Source: Alopecurus myosuroides (lineage: Eukaryota > Streptophyta > Magnoliopsida > Poales > Poaceae). Taken from it: DNA of 64,000 nt. A program made the position numbers and the translations under genes. The notes beneath the pieces were generated by a model, which did no database searches, was not told the origin of the DNA, and saw only the letters and a program-made list of their open reading frames with translations. The first letter of the stretch is position 1; each line of letters starts with the position of its first letter. The DNA lies in contig CM054060.1 in NCBI GenBank assembly GCA_028641055.1, forward strand, positions 206,112,445 through 206,176,444. The letters run 5' to 3'. This document shows positions 47,490 through 59,829 of the stretch, piece after piece.

Positions 47490-48300
47490 ATACAAGCATT
47501 TGTTGTTTTCACCAATTTTAATTGTTCAAAATAGATAACAAAGTTCATATTTGGAAAGTACACAAAATTTTAGTTGGAATACATGTTTCAATTATTGAAA
47601 AAGGAATTAGAATGAATTAATTATGAATTACACAAATTTAAACAGGATTTAAGTGAATTAAATTCAAGTATGAAATTATTTGAATTTTTATTTGTTTAAA
47701 AATTAAATGAAGTTCATATTTGAAAAGTTTATACTTTTATGGATGGAAAACATATTTTATATGTTCAAAAAGAATTTAATTTGAGCAAGTTATGAATTTA
47801 ACAATATTAAATGATTTAAACAAGGTTTAAATCATTTAACCAATTTTAATTATTCAAAACATGAAACAAATTTTATATTTGAAAAGGTGGTTCAATTTAG
47901 CATGGAAAACATATATTTTATTTATTGAAAATGGATTTAAAATGAGCAAGTTATTAATTTGGCAATTTTAAAGGCATTAATTAAGAAACAGTTGTTTTCA
48001 GCAGTTTAAATTATTCAAAACAGAACACAAAGTTGATATTTGCAAAGTATATGAAAAATGGGATGGAAAACATATTTAGTTTGTTGAATTTGGAATTTTT
48101 ATGCCCAAGTTATGAATTTTGCAAACTTAAGTGAATTAAACAAGTTTTCAAATATTTCACCAATTTAAAATATTCCAAACAGTAAAAAAAATTTATATTT
48201 GGGTATAGAATTTGATTTGGTATTGAAAACATATTTAAAATGTTGAAATTGGAGTTAAAATGAATTATTTATGCAATTTCCAAAATTAGGTATTATTCTG
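47490..48300 (-). repeat. Degenerate 160-bp tandem repeat in LTR C3
   Basis: Same five-unit array; an extra AT appears in ACATATATTTTATT near 47909. Confidence 0.7.
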
Positions 48301-48439
48301 CCATTTAATTAACAGTTAGGGGCTTAGAAAATATGTACAGGGACCTAGAAGAGATTAGCAAGGACTGTTCTGTGAATAGAAGGTTTGTGCAGGGCCTAGA
48401 AAAATAAGATGGAAAAAGGGGGGTTTAATCCCGGGGGTG

Positions 48440-48496
48440 GGATTCGAACCCACGACCCCCTGCTGCGCGCGCAGCGGCTGTTGCCACTGCGGTGGA
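48440..48496 (-). other. tRNA-like segment in LTR C3
   Basis: Same T-arm and B-box; B-box 48440-48450. Confidence 0.5.
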
Positions 48497-49047
48497 TTGC
48501 TGTTGCTTGTCAGTATAGGGTGCACGTTTGGGTTTGAGGTTCAGCTAGCGAAAAAAGACTGACGAACTGAATTTGGTTTCAGTTACTGAACCACGACAGG
48601 AAGCAATCGCCGGCGGCTAGCCGCAGATGCTCGTGGTGGTTGGATGCGTGGGCTCGTGGTGCTGCGTGTGGCCGTGTGCGTGTGCTCGTGGCTACTGACA
48701 GAGGGAAAGGAGGAGGGCAGGGTGGTCACCGTGGGGAAACGGAGGCGATGATGAGCTCGGGCAGCTGCAGTGGCCGGCGGCGAGAACCTCGACGGCGGCG
48801 GCGAATCCGATGCTCCCGGACGCTGTGGTGACGTCGAGGAGGTAGCCGGCGGTGAGGGGATTCCGTTCCCGGCCCTAGCCTGGCCGGAGGAAGGGCCTAG
48901 CGGCGGCGATCACCGGAGGGAGGAGGTGGTGGTTCGGGTGGAGAGGTTCAGAGAGAGAGAGCAGAGGGGGAGGAGAGAAAAATGGAGGCGGGGGAGAGAG
49001 GAAGAGAGGAGGAGAGAATAGGGCAGAAGGGAGCCCTCGGGCTAGGG

Positions 49048-49053
49048 TTTATA
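49048..49053 (-). promoter_or_regulatory. TATA box of LTR C3
   Basis: Same promoter context as C1. Confidence 0.65.
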
Positions 49054-49853
49054 GGGGAGGGGGAGAGCGAGCTCGGCCGTTGCTACTCCTCTCTGTCGAC
49101 GTGGGTGCCCTGGATGGGGTGCCGTACGAGAGGAGGAAGACAGAGGGGGGTACGGGCCTGAGGGAGATGGTGGGCTGGCCCAACTGGGCTGGCCTGCCCA
49201 CTCTCCCTCTCTTTTGCCTTATTTTTTCTTTTCTTTCTTCTTTTTTTTTTGCAGATTTGAATAGGAAAGAATAGAATGAGTTTTTAGGGTTAGAAAAATT
49301 AGGAGAAAAATAGTTATAGGTTAGTTATGATTACAGCAAAAACTTGTAAAATTTTGTTTTCAAAAAGTTTGAATTATGGTGCTGTTTGTAATTTCAATTG
49401 AAATTGAGTGAATTTACTATTAATTGAATAATTGAACTTAAGAAATTAAAAGTTTTTAAAATCAAGTTTATTTGGAACAGATGATAGATTCGTTTTGTAA
49501 TTTCCATAAAGTTCAAAAGGGGTTGCTGTTTGGAGAATTAATTGAATTTGAAAATGTTTTGGTATTAAATGAATTATTGATAGAAACAAATCAATAGTTT
49601 TGAAATTACAACTTTAATGGAAACAAATGATTGTTTTGATTTGAATATTCATTTGGAAAATTGTAACATCACAAGTATGAAACAAAAGGTTTGAAATTTG
49701 ATTTGAAATTCAAATAGAAAACAAAGGAAAACAAATGAAATCAGAGGAAAACAATTGGAAAACAAATGCAAAACTTAAGATGCCATGATGCAAAACATAA
49801 AATAACAGAGAGCAAACATTCTAATGGCTGTTTTTCATACTTGGGATGTTACA

Positions 49854-50681
49854 AAACGCCCCCCTTGAAGGAATCGCGCCCCGAGATTCCTACTGAGAAG
49901 AGAAAAGGTCCGGATACTTCTTGCGAAGATCCTCTTGAGCTGTGACACGTGAAACACATCGTGCACCTTGGATAGTTTTTCTGGAAGTTCAAGACGATAG
50001 GCATCCCTGGCAACTCTTCTGGAAAGACATCAGGTAATTTGCAAACCACCGGTACATTTTTGAGTAAAGGTAGAGGTTTTGTATCGAGGGTGTATAGCTG
50101 AATAGAACTTGATTCATTTGGAGAATAGACTATCTGGCCAGAAGGGTGGAACAGAGTTATTGATTAGACGCCGGTAGAAGAACTGAAGTGGGAAGCCACA
50201 ACAAGGTTTCAACGGACGAAAAGGATGTTGAGAAGAACAGGATATCGAAGCAACATCGGGAAACACGAAACCAAAACACTCCTGAGGTACTACGGAAAAC
50301 CCATCCGGGCTTCTAAAGGATCAATATCTACTGCTTAAGGAATAGAGGATCTGCTTCCGGGGCTTACACGCCTCCGTTCTCAATCGTGAGTAGGCAACAT
50401 GATAAATCATGTCACAACCACCTCCATTCCTATGGTCTAGTAGATATAACTATCCTAGAGAAACCAGGATTCGTGAAATCCTAACTTGAAAGTTTAGGTG
50501 AGAAGAGAAAAACAACGTTGCACTTCCTTACCAGAAAAAGGGAGGGTGGGTGGGGAAAGAAAAAAAAGAACAGAATTCCTACTCTCACGTTTCATTTTTC
50601 CTATATAGCTACAAAATAGTTTCTAGACTCAACTGCGACCAGTAAAAGGGATCCTACAGGCAGACAGGCTCTGATACCATT
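49854..50681 (-). mobile_element. Internal domain 3 of element C (828 bp)
   Basis: Same layout: primer site 50679-50667, RT relic 50049-49999, polypurine tract beside 49854. In the array it is the internal domain next to the natural 5' LTR. Confidence 0.9.
49999..50049 (-). pseudogene. Relic of RT leader, C internal 3
   Basis: Identical 17-residue relic in the third internal copy. Confidence 0.75.
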
Positions 50682-52874
50682 TGTCGCACCCGGACTTCTA
50701 GAGGATACTCACAGTCCGCTAAACAGTAGAACAAATGGCTTACGGGGCATACCGGCACCCGCATCTCAATATGAGCAGGCCAACACGTAAACGTGTGACA
50801 ACCATTCTCTACTATCCATCGTCTGCGTAAACCATCCCCTAGAAATCAGGACACTTCCGTTGACGTACTTCATAACATACACACATGGTACGTCAACGGC
50901 ATTTGAACAAGTGATATCACAACAGATCTCTTAAGACACAAAAGATTGAAATAAGTTGCAAATAGCTCTCACTAGAGCAGAGATAGCAAATACAATCATC
51001 CAGAGGACACATGTCCCAACAATTCATCATTACAACACAGCGGAAGCATCCAAAATGTCTGAGTACAGACAAGATCCAAATAGGCCTAAGAGGCCGGAAA
51101 CGAAAAGACGGAGCCCATCCACGAAGTCTCGGATCCTGCCCGGGTCCGCTATCTACTCGTCAGCAGCCATCGTCATACTCCACGTAGTAGCCACCAAGTG
51201 AAATCCTCGGAAACGTAGTCTGCGGAAACCACAGCCCCAAAGGGGTCAGTACATAAACGTACTGGCAAGCAAGACTCGCAATTCACCAAAGTGTACCCGT
51301 CAACACCAAGCACAGATGCTTTGGGTTCAACGGAAGAAATGGGTGATACAAAAGATGCGGCAGCTGGCTGCTCTAACCAACTACAGAAACATGCTACAAC
51401 TACCGGCTAACAGAAAGGGGATAAGATAGCGTATCGTAACCAACTACAACTAACTCCAAACAAACCCATCCTGGATCTCGCCCCTTATCCAAAGAAGCAA
51501 TCCGAGGATAACTCACACAGTTGGATTAATGATGGTTCAAGTTATTGTGTCAATAAGACTATTACTAGTCAGATTGTTAATCATTAGTTAGGTGTAAGTT
51601 GTTCTGAGTACTTGTTAGCCAGTACTTTCACCAAGTCATCCATAACCGCGGAAAACACGGCTTCTCGAGAAGATTTAACCCTGCAGGGGTGCACCAATTT
51701 GGTCGTACACGTAAGAATAACCCGCCAGATGGAATGGCCTTTCCACCAAGCGGGGCACTCAACACAACTCAACTCTTCTTCGCATCAAGCTCAAAGAACC
51801 CCGTGCAATTGAGCGCACGGCTAATCAAGCCCCATGAAGAAAGGGGACCCTCATAGCACTCTAAGAACGTGTCTCCCTAAATGCCGACTACAAAAGTTCC
51901 ACCCTGGTACCAAGGGTTCGCACCTGCATATGCATGCGGCAAATGGAAAACCCGAACTAAATGAGGCGATTTGGACGAGATGCGAATCGAATCAAATTGA
52001 GGGGGGCGCCCATACACGCTTCCCACATGCGGTTAGTGCGCTCATCATGGATCAGTAGATAAGACCCTTTTCCTAATTAGGGTCGACACTAGCAGGCCTC
52101 AAAACCACGCCGGGCCTCCTGCCGGTGCCTTATCATCAAATTATTATTACCTCAAACATTAACATGTTGATTGTTTAACATCGAGCCCCAGAACATAATG
52201 ATATAGTGACAGAAAGTAACGGACAACAGACTCGAGCAAAAACAACCCTAAGCATGCTAGTAAGACACGGACAACAAGCAATGGGGTTATAGGGGTGGAG
52301 GTGAGGCTATATCAGGGTTAAAGGATAACATGTGATAGGATCGAACACGAGCAACGAATCTTAAGGCTAGCAGAATAGACAACGGAAAGTATCGGTAGCC
52401 AATGTGGAAAGGAACACAATGGTTCATGTGAGTGAATACTTGCCTGCAAACTCAGCAGCCTGGTACTGAGCTAGATCCTTAGAAGGGGTGTCGTAAGTAT
52501 CGTCTGTCTCAACGTCGTCGTCTATTCGAGAAGAAGCAAACAAACAACGCAGAGAGACAAACAATCAATAACATGGCATAGTGCACAATCATGGGATGAT
52601 GCATGACCATTTAATTGAGGCATCAAAATTAAACTAGTTGACATGGTAACATAACATAATTAAATGGACCCATATGCAATTTGGATTACATATGGAAAGC
52701 CCATGAGTTAAGGTTGGAATAATTGTTTTACAACTAAACAACAGGTGAAAGTGGATTAGCATGATGCATGGATGAGAAAAACAGAAGAAAACAACAATAG
52801 AATCAATTTGAAATGAAGTTTACCAAGTTTGGAATTTTATTTATTAAGTTATGAAATTTTGGTTTCTTAAAGGA

Positions 52875-53685
52875 GTTATACAAGCATTTGTTGTTTTCAC
52901 CAATTTTAATTGTTCAAAATAGATAACAAAGTTCATATTTGGAAAGTACACAAAATTTTAGTTGGAATACATGTTTCAATTATTGAAAAAGGAATTAAAA
53001 TGAATTAATTATGAATTACACAAATTTAAACAGGATTTAAGTGAATTAAATTCAAGTATGAAATTATTTGAATTTTTATTTGTTTAAAAATTAAATGAAG
53101 TTCATATTTGAAAAGTTTATACTTTTATGGTTGGAAAACATATTTTATATGTTCAAAAAGAATTTAATTTGAGCAAGTTATGAATTTAACAATATTAAAT
53201 GATTTAAACAAGGTTTAAATCATTTAACCAATTTTAATTATTCAAAACATGAAACGAAGTTTATATTTGAAAAGGTGGTTCAATTTAGCATGGAAAACAT
53301 ATTTTATTTGTTGAAAATGGATTTAAAATGAGCAAGTTATTAATTTGGCAATTTTAAAGGCATTAATTAAGAAACAGTTGTTTTCAGCAGTTTAAATTAT
53401 TCAAAACAGAACACAAAGTTGATATTTGCAAAGTATATGAAAAATGGGATGGAAAACATATTTAGTTTGTTGAATTTGGAATTTTTATGCCCAAGTTATG
53501 AATTTTGCAAACTTAAGTGAATTAAACAAGTTTTCAAATATTTCACCAATTTAAAATATTCTAAACAGTAAACAAAATTTATATTTGGGTAGAGAATTTG
53601 ATTTGGTATTGAAAACATATTTAAAATGTTGAAATTGGAGTTAAAATGAATTATTTATGCAATTTCCAAGATTAGGTATTATTCT
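52875..53685 (-). repeat. Degenerate 160-bp tandem repeat in LTR C4
   Basis: Same five-unit array with several private substitutions, for example GAAACGAAGTTTATA near 53250. Confidence 0.7.
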
Positions 53686-53825
53686 ACCATTTAATTAACA
53701 GTTAGGGGCTTAGAAAATATGTACAGGGACCTAGAAGAGATTAGCAAGGACTGTTCTGTGAATAGAAGGTTTGTGCAGGGCCTGGAAAAATAAGATGGAA
53801 AAAGGGGGGTTTAATCCCGGGGGTG

Positions 53826-53882
53826 GGATTCGAACCCACGACCCCCTGCTGCGCGCGCATCGGCTGTTGCCACTGCGGTGGA
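53826..53882 (-). other. tRNA-like segment in LTR C4
   Basis: Same B-box (53826-53836), but the GC stem is altered (GCGCGCATCGG), weakening the anticodon-like hairpin. Confidence 0.5.
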
Positions 53883-54438
53883 TTGCTGTTGCTTGTCAGT
53901 ATAGGGTGCACGTTTGGGTTTGAGGTTCAGCTAGCGAAAAAAGACTGACGAACTGAATTTGGTTTCAGTTACTGAACCACGACAGGAAGCAATCGCCGGT
54001 GGCTAGCCGCAGATGCTCGCGGTGGTTGGATGCGTGGGCTCGTGGTGCTGCGTGTGGTCGTGTGCGTGTGCTCGTGGCTACTGACAGAGGGAAAGGAGGA
54101 GGGCAGGGTGGTCACCGTGGGGAAACGGAGGCGATGATGAGCTCGGGCAGCTGCAGTGGCCGGCGGCGAGAACCTCGACGGCGGCAGCGAATCCGATGCT
54201 CCCGGACGCTGTGGTGACGTCGAGGAGGTAGCCGACGGTGAGGGGATTCCGTTCCCGGCCCTAGCCTGGCCGGAGGAAGGGCCTAGCGGCGGCGATCACC
54301 GGAGGGAGGAGGTGGTGGTTCGGGTGGAGAGGTTCAGAGAGAGAGAGAGCAGAGGGGGAGGAGAGAAAAATGGAGGCGGGGGAGAGAGGAAGAGAGGAGG
54401 AGAGAAGGTTAGGGCAGAAGGGAGCCCTCGGGCTAGGG

Positions 54439-54444
54439 TTTATA
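54439..54444 (-). promoter_or_regulatory. TATA box of LTR C4
   Basis: Same promoter context; as part of the outer 5' LTR this is the natural promoter of the array. Confidence 0.65.
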
Positions 54445-55241
54445 GGGGAGGGGGAGAGCGAGCTCGGCCGTTGCTGCTCCTCTCTTTCGACGTGGGTGCC
54501 CTGGATGGGGTGCCGTACGAAAGGAGGAAGACAGAGGGGGGTACGGGCCTGAGGGAGATGGTGGGCTGGCCCAACTGGGCTGGCCTGCCCACTCTCCCTC
54601 TCTTTTGCCTTATTTTTTCTTTTCTTTCTTTTTTTTTTTTGCAGATTTGAATAGGAAAGAATAGAATGAGTTTTTAGGGTTAGAAAAATTAGGAGAAAAA
54701 TAGTTATAGGTTAGTTATGATTACAGCAACAACTTGTAAACTTTTGTTTTCAAAAAAGTTTGAATTATGGTGATGTTTGTAATTTCAATTGAAATTGAGT
54801 GAATTTACTATTAATTGAACTTAAGCAATTCAAAGTTTTTAAAATCAAGTTTATTTGGAACAGATGATAGATTCGTTTTGTAATTTCCATAAAGTTCAAA
54901 AGGGGTTGCTGTTTGGAGAATTAATTGAATTTGAAAATGTTTTGGTATTAAATGAATTATTGATAGAAACAAATCAATAGTTTTGAAATTACAACTTTAA
55001 TGGAAACAAATGATTGTTTTGATTTGAATATTCATTTGGAAAATTGTAATATCACAAGTATGAAACAAAAGGTTTGAAATTTGATTTGAAATTCAAATAT
55101 AAAACAAAGGAAAACAAATGAAAACAGAGGAAAACAATTGGAAAACAAATGCAAAATTTAAGATGCCATGATGCAAAACATAAAATAACAGAGAGCAAAC
55201 ATTCTAATGGTTGTTTTTCATACTTGGGATGTTACATGGGG

Positions 55242-55421
55242 GATAAATCCCCTAGTCCTATTATTTTGGGTAGACCTTTTCTTCGTACTACAGGTGCAAT
55301 CATAGACTCCAAGGAAGGGAATGTCAAGTTTCAGTTCCCTCACAAGAAAAGCATGGAGCACTTCCCAAGGAAGAGGGGCACGCTGAAGAACAAGCTCCCT
55401 CATGAGATTTATCCCTCTTGA
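55242..55421 (+). pseudogene. Protease 3' end of B copy 1 (continuation after C)
   Basis: Continues the frame broken at 34544: DKSPSPIILGRPFLRTTGA is the second retropepsin motif. A basic tail follows, ending at TGA 55419-55421. No RT follows. Confidence 0.85.
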
Positions 55422-57793
55422 TTATCAAGTACGTAAATCCTAGCTATATGGCTATAAAGAAAGCGCTTTACGAGAGGCAACCCGGTTGTTTTTGTTTGGA
55501 TTTTCCTAGTGTCCTCTTGCTTTCTCAAGAGATTATTTTTTTGTTTTAATTCTGGAGTTTTCAATAAAGAGTCAAGTCAAACCTATTTGGACTTATAAGT
55601 TGCTATCCTAGTGCATGAAATTTCTGTTTCAGCACGAGTCTGCTCACCGTTTGATTTTACGTTTTTTATTGGTATGTCGGATTGAGCTAATTTTTAAGTA
55701 TGTTCTGCAACTTTTCGTCCTCTGTAAGAACATAAATTGGCTTAATTTTTTGACGAGTCTAGCTTAGGGAAAAACGTTCGTTCTGCTGCTGCTGCTGCTT
55801 TTCTGGACAGATTCTGCCTTCTTTAGTTTTATGCACTCTTTGGGCTTGGGAATCGAATTTCCATGATTCTTTCAAGCAAGAGAGTGAACATACAACATAA
55901 TGAATCTTATTGTCTATCTACTGGAGCATTTGATTTGGAATTTTGCACAGCAAGCATGTGATTTGTTTGTCCTTGCTAATCTCACCCCACAGAAAAAGAA
56001 TGGGAGAAACATGTTTTGTGAAGTTTTTTCACAGGGAATAGAGGAGCTGCGCCTCAAGACATCCAAGAATGGTGAAATCCATAAGCTTGGGGATATGATG
56101 AACACCCCACTGGAGCTACACTCTTTTGGTTAGCACACGTCTACTTTCTGTTTTTCTAAGCAAATCATTTATCGTAGAGACTTGAAGCGTCTAGTTTTTG
56201 TTTTTTTATTTTTGTTTTGATAAGACCACCACCATCATTTTATATGAGATTGAGCTACTGGAGTTTGGGGTTGGAATGTATTGGATGCTAGTATTATGAC
56301 TTGGAATAGGGATGCCATGGTTGATTTGAAGAGCTACATATGTTTGCATGATTTATAGGCTTTTTATGTGTAGAAATTTGCAATAATGTTGTCTTGAGCT
56401 ATCTCTTATTCATGTACTTGATGTTAATTGCTGGTTTATTTAGTTTGTAATGAAATGAGTAGTTCTATGGACATATGCATGCATAGTAGCTGGTGAACTA
56501 TCTCCCTCTTGCTATCCCAAAAATTTAAAAATTCCAAGAAGTAAAAACTTGTTTCCAACACTCCTTAGCCAAGTATTTCCAGTGAGTCCACCATATCTTC
56601 CCATTAGCTTCATTGCTATTCCGAGTATGTTCACCATGTTATTGTGTTATTTATGTTCTAAATTAAGATATTCACTTTATTAATTGTCATGGGTTGAACT
56701 TGGGATAGGACTCTCACGAACTTTTGAAGGCACACTTTACTTTTTATGCATCTAATAAACATGACCCAATAATGGGAGCCACAAGTTTTGCGTTTGACAA
56801 GTGTGTGGTTGGGAGATAGCTATAAACGTGTATCACCGGAAAGCTTTCAAAATTGCACAAAAAAATTTACATTTGGTTGATATCATGTACTTTTGTTTTT
56901 GGACTCCTGCCATGCCGAAATGAAATAGAGGAATAGTAAGTTTTGATGAGTAAGTATCTATATGACTAGAGAAACGCATTGGGCCGCTAACCCAAGCTAT
57001 GCTTTATCATGGTGGAAATTTACTTACAGCTTGAGTGACTCTACAACACATCCTATAATAAAATAAGAAGATATGCATAATAGTGAATGAAAATAAAAAG
57101 GATGATGAGTCTACCCCGTTTGTTCATCTTGTCATTGTAACATGGGCTTGTTTCCATGTCATGGGGCAAGAGGTACCTCTTTGCGGTTCTCTATGATGTC
57201 ATTAATACTTATTATGATTGTACAAAGCTTATTAGGAATCTTAAGTTGAGTAATCATGGAGTAGGTTTTCACACTCACGGGGCATGAGGCTTTCAACCAC
57301 CTTGTCATTCTCATTAATTCAATACTCACAATTTTAAGATGCTAGTGAGAAAGGGGCAATGAGAGTCCTAGATCAATGGATACCACATTTCAATTAGTAA
57401 TTTTAGTTGAATAATTTAGAGGCTAAATAAGACTTGATCATGTTTTACCTCTACTCAATTTTCTCCAAAGTTTCCACCATATTTTCTATTCTCCATTATG
57501 CTATTCTTTGACCAATATAGGATTTTATTTTTCATTTTATGTATGCATTTGGTCCATAGTGCTTTTATTTCATTATACACTTTGTGAACTTTCATGAAGC
57601 ATCTTTGCTTGCATATTTGATATTTCTTACAACATGAATTGTATATTGTTACTCATTTCTAGTATTAATCATTTGATTATATGTAGCATGAATAATCCTC
57701 CTTGATATCCCATGATTGTTTCAATATGCAAAACCCGTCTTAGTTTTATCACCTTCATACTCGAGGACGAGCATGGGTTAAGCTTGGGGATGT
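55422..57793 (+). other. 3' non-coding internal region of B, copy 1
   Basis: About 2.4 kb without pol sequence. Contains GCTGCTGCTGCTGCT at 55785-55799, a small conserved ORF (55900-56133), CTCGAGGACGAG at 57760-57771 and polypurine tract AAGCTTGGGGATGT at 57780-57793. Confidence 0.75.
55900..56133 (+). CDS. Small ORF of unknown function in B (77 aa)
   Basis: True ATG start (MNLIVYLLEHLIWNFAQQA), 77 codons. The N-terminal third is hydrophobic and the rest is Lys/Asn-rich. The counterpart in copy 2 (from 61357) differs by a few substitutions and reads through the stop to 118 codons. No known domain. It may be chance in a non-coding region. Confidence 0.25.
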   Translation: MNLIVYLLEHLIWNFAQQACDLFVLANLTPQKKNGRNMFCEVFSQGIEELRLKTSKNGEIHKLGDMMNTPLELHSFG

Positions 57794-59490
57794 TGATGCA
57801 TGTAAAATGCATAGATGAATTTTGCATATTTTCACATGGTTTTCTATTACATATTGCATCATATAAGGGTATAATTCAATGTTTTATAGTATTTTGGGGT
57901 TAAATTACAAACTCCCCCAACTTTTATGGAATTAACCCTGCCTGTCAGAAACCCCGTTTTCTATATTTTTAACGTTTCAGGGGGCAAACTTCCGCGAAAT
58001 CACCTGAAAATCTGCGGGGGTCATTTTCTTGGAAGGAGAAGACTTGCGGGCGAAGGATCCACAAGAATTGGGCAAGGAGGCCCAAAAGAGGACCCTCCAC
58101 GCGGCCAGATTCCTTGGCCGCGTGAGAGGCCCCCTTTTGGCCCCTCTGGCCCCAATTCCTTCCATCTTCGACTTACCGACTCCGTCTTGACCTAAAACCG
58201 ACTATAAAAAGGGTCCCCCGTACCCTTACGGAGAGGAGCGCCGCCGAAACACCGAAACACCAAAATAGAGACCAGAAGTTCTAGATTGGAGGGGGAAACT
58301 CCGGCGGGGCGCCGCCTGTGTGATCTCCTACCCCTCCAACGTCATCTCCATCGACATCTCCATGAAGAGAGAGTAGTCCACCCCAGGGCTATGGGTTTGT
58401 GGAAGTAGCACTTTTATCTCTCTCTATGTGCTTCACTAATTAGATCCGTATGAGCTGCCTCACATGATTACGGGCACCGTTGTAATTCCTATGTGGTGGA
58501 TCTTTTCTATGAGTTATTGAATCTGAGATTGCAATTGTTTCTCTTGAGTTATTTGAGTAGATGTATCTTATGTACCCCGTTCTTATTTGCTAGCTTTGAT
58601 CAATCTAGTTCTTAAGAGCGTGTGTGGGGTGATGGGTGCATTAGTTGGAGTAACGGGGGGTGGCTAGTGCTGTGAAAGTGACAGAAGTTCAGCGATCCAC
58701 TTAGGTTTTGTTAAACCTTTCTTAGTTACCCCATTAGGGATAAAAAGGAGTACCTTGTTACCGGGGATTTGAAGTGACACTAATCAATCTCCATGACTAG
58801 ATCTAGCAAGTTCTTACTTCAACTTCATGTCACATTGCTTAGAGGTATACTCTGGTTTTTCCTTAATTATCGAGGTGTTATGATTTATTTCGCATCTTGG
58901 TGGAGTATAAGAGGGATCAATATGACCGTAGAGATCTCTATGCTAGGACGTGATGCCCATATGAAAGTACTCAATGTTAAACATGTTATTGTAATCTCAC
59001 ATGTAATTCTTTATGTCCACCGTCTACCACTTTATTTGAGAGAATGCAAGTGTGAAACCATGAACCCCGGTCCTATTTTAAATATAAGAAAACACTCTAG
59101 TTACTTTGCTGCAATTTACTTTACTTTACTTGCATCTCCAATTCGAATTTACATTATCTCCATCACCACTTGCATCACAAAAATACAAAAACAATCCATT
59201 GCATATTTATTTTCTCATTTGCATTTAGTAGTAGATTTAATTATTGCACATTTACTTTCAGTTTTGCATTGCAATTTAGAAGTCTCACACCTTGTGCTTG
59301 ACAACCACTTGGTGAGGTTGAGGGCACAAAATTCTCTACTTGTTTGCAGGATCCTGGAGGAAGCTTGGAAGACAACTGCTGAAATACTGGCTCCCCAAGA
59401 GTTCGATATAAACCCTCGAGTCACCCTCGTGGGGAAGAAGGCTTGCCACTAGCTACACACTCTGCACTTGGAGTCTCAACCTAGCCATCA
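57794..59490 (+). repeat. LTR B2 (1697 bp)
   Basis: Same edges and length as B1. Flanked on the left by the B polypurine tract and on the right by a B primer site, so it is shared by two element units. Its last 140 bp match stub B3 better than B1 (CTGAAATACTGG, TCTGCACTTGG). Confidence 0.95.
58203..58210 (+). promoter_or_regulatory. TATA box of LTR B2
   Basis: CGACTATAAAAAGGGTCC, identical to B1. Confidence 0.75.
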
Positions 59491-59500
59491 AGCGTTTTTC

Positions 59501-59518
59501 TGGCGCCATTGCCGTGGA
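59501..59518 (+). other. Primer-binding site of B, copy 2, mutated
   Basis: TGGCGCCATTGCCGTGGA: corresponds to the tRNA-Asp site with two substitutions, likely reducing priming. Confidence 0.75.
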
Positions 59519-59829
59519 GCCATAGGTGAAGGAGTTGTCCAAGGGAGCTCACAAGAAGTCTTCATCACCAACAAGGTGTGCCAACACCTAAGCTTGGGGA
59601 GGTTGCACCTACGTGAGCACCGTCCTTTCTATCTCCACCTTCTTCAAGTAGATTGTTTTGTTTTTTGTTTTTGTTTTTGTTTTGTTTTTGTTTTGTCTTG
59701 CATATTTTATTTTAGTTTGCATTTTAGTTTTGCATTTAGTTATCTAGTTTATTTTAGTATTTCGAATTTTCTTAGTTACTTTACTTTTGTTTTGCATAAA
59801 AAATTAAAAACTACATAAAAACTGTTAAA

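Larger units (their letters stand above)
45298..49853 (-). repeat. LTR C3 (4556 bp)
   Basis: Inner LTR with the same chimeric pattern as C2: C4-like to about offset 1.70 kb, C1-like afterwards. Few private changes. Confidence 0.95.
34545..55236 (-). mobile_element. Tandem array of non-autonomous large-LTR element C (4 LTRs, 3 internals)
   Basis: Flanked by a perfect 5-bp target duplication TGGGG (34540-34544 and 55237-55241); removing C restores the B sequence seen intact at 60694-60705. Plus-strand edges are TGTCGCACC and GATGTTACA. On the minus strand each unit reads LTR, AA, tRNA-Met primer site, 828-bp internal, polypurine tract, LTR. LTRs occupy 34545-39099, 39928-44469, 45298-49853 and 50682-55236. 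One target duplication around four LTRs means one insertion, then tandem growth. The internal region has no functional coding capacity. Confidence 0.95.
50682..55236 (-). repeat. LTR C4 (4555 bp), outer 5' LTR
   Basis: Right-most LTR. From offset about 1.71 kb onward it has many private variants, such as GTATCGGTAGCC at 52389-52400, a deletion in AATTGAACTTAAGC near 54820, and GCATCGGC near 53856. Its left part matches C2 and C3 closely. In element orientation its promoter would transcribe through the whole array. Confidence 0.95.
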
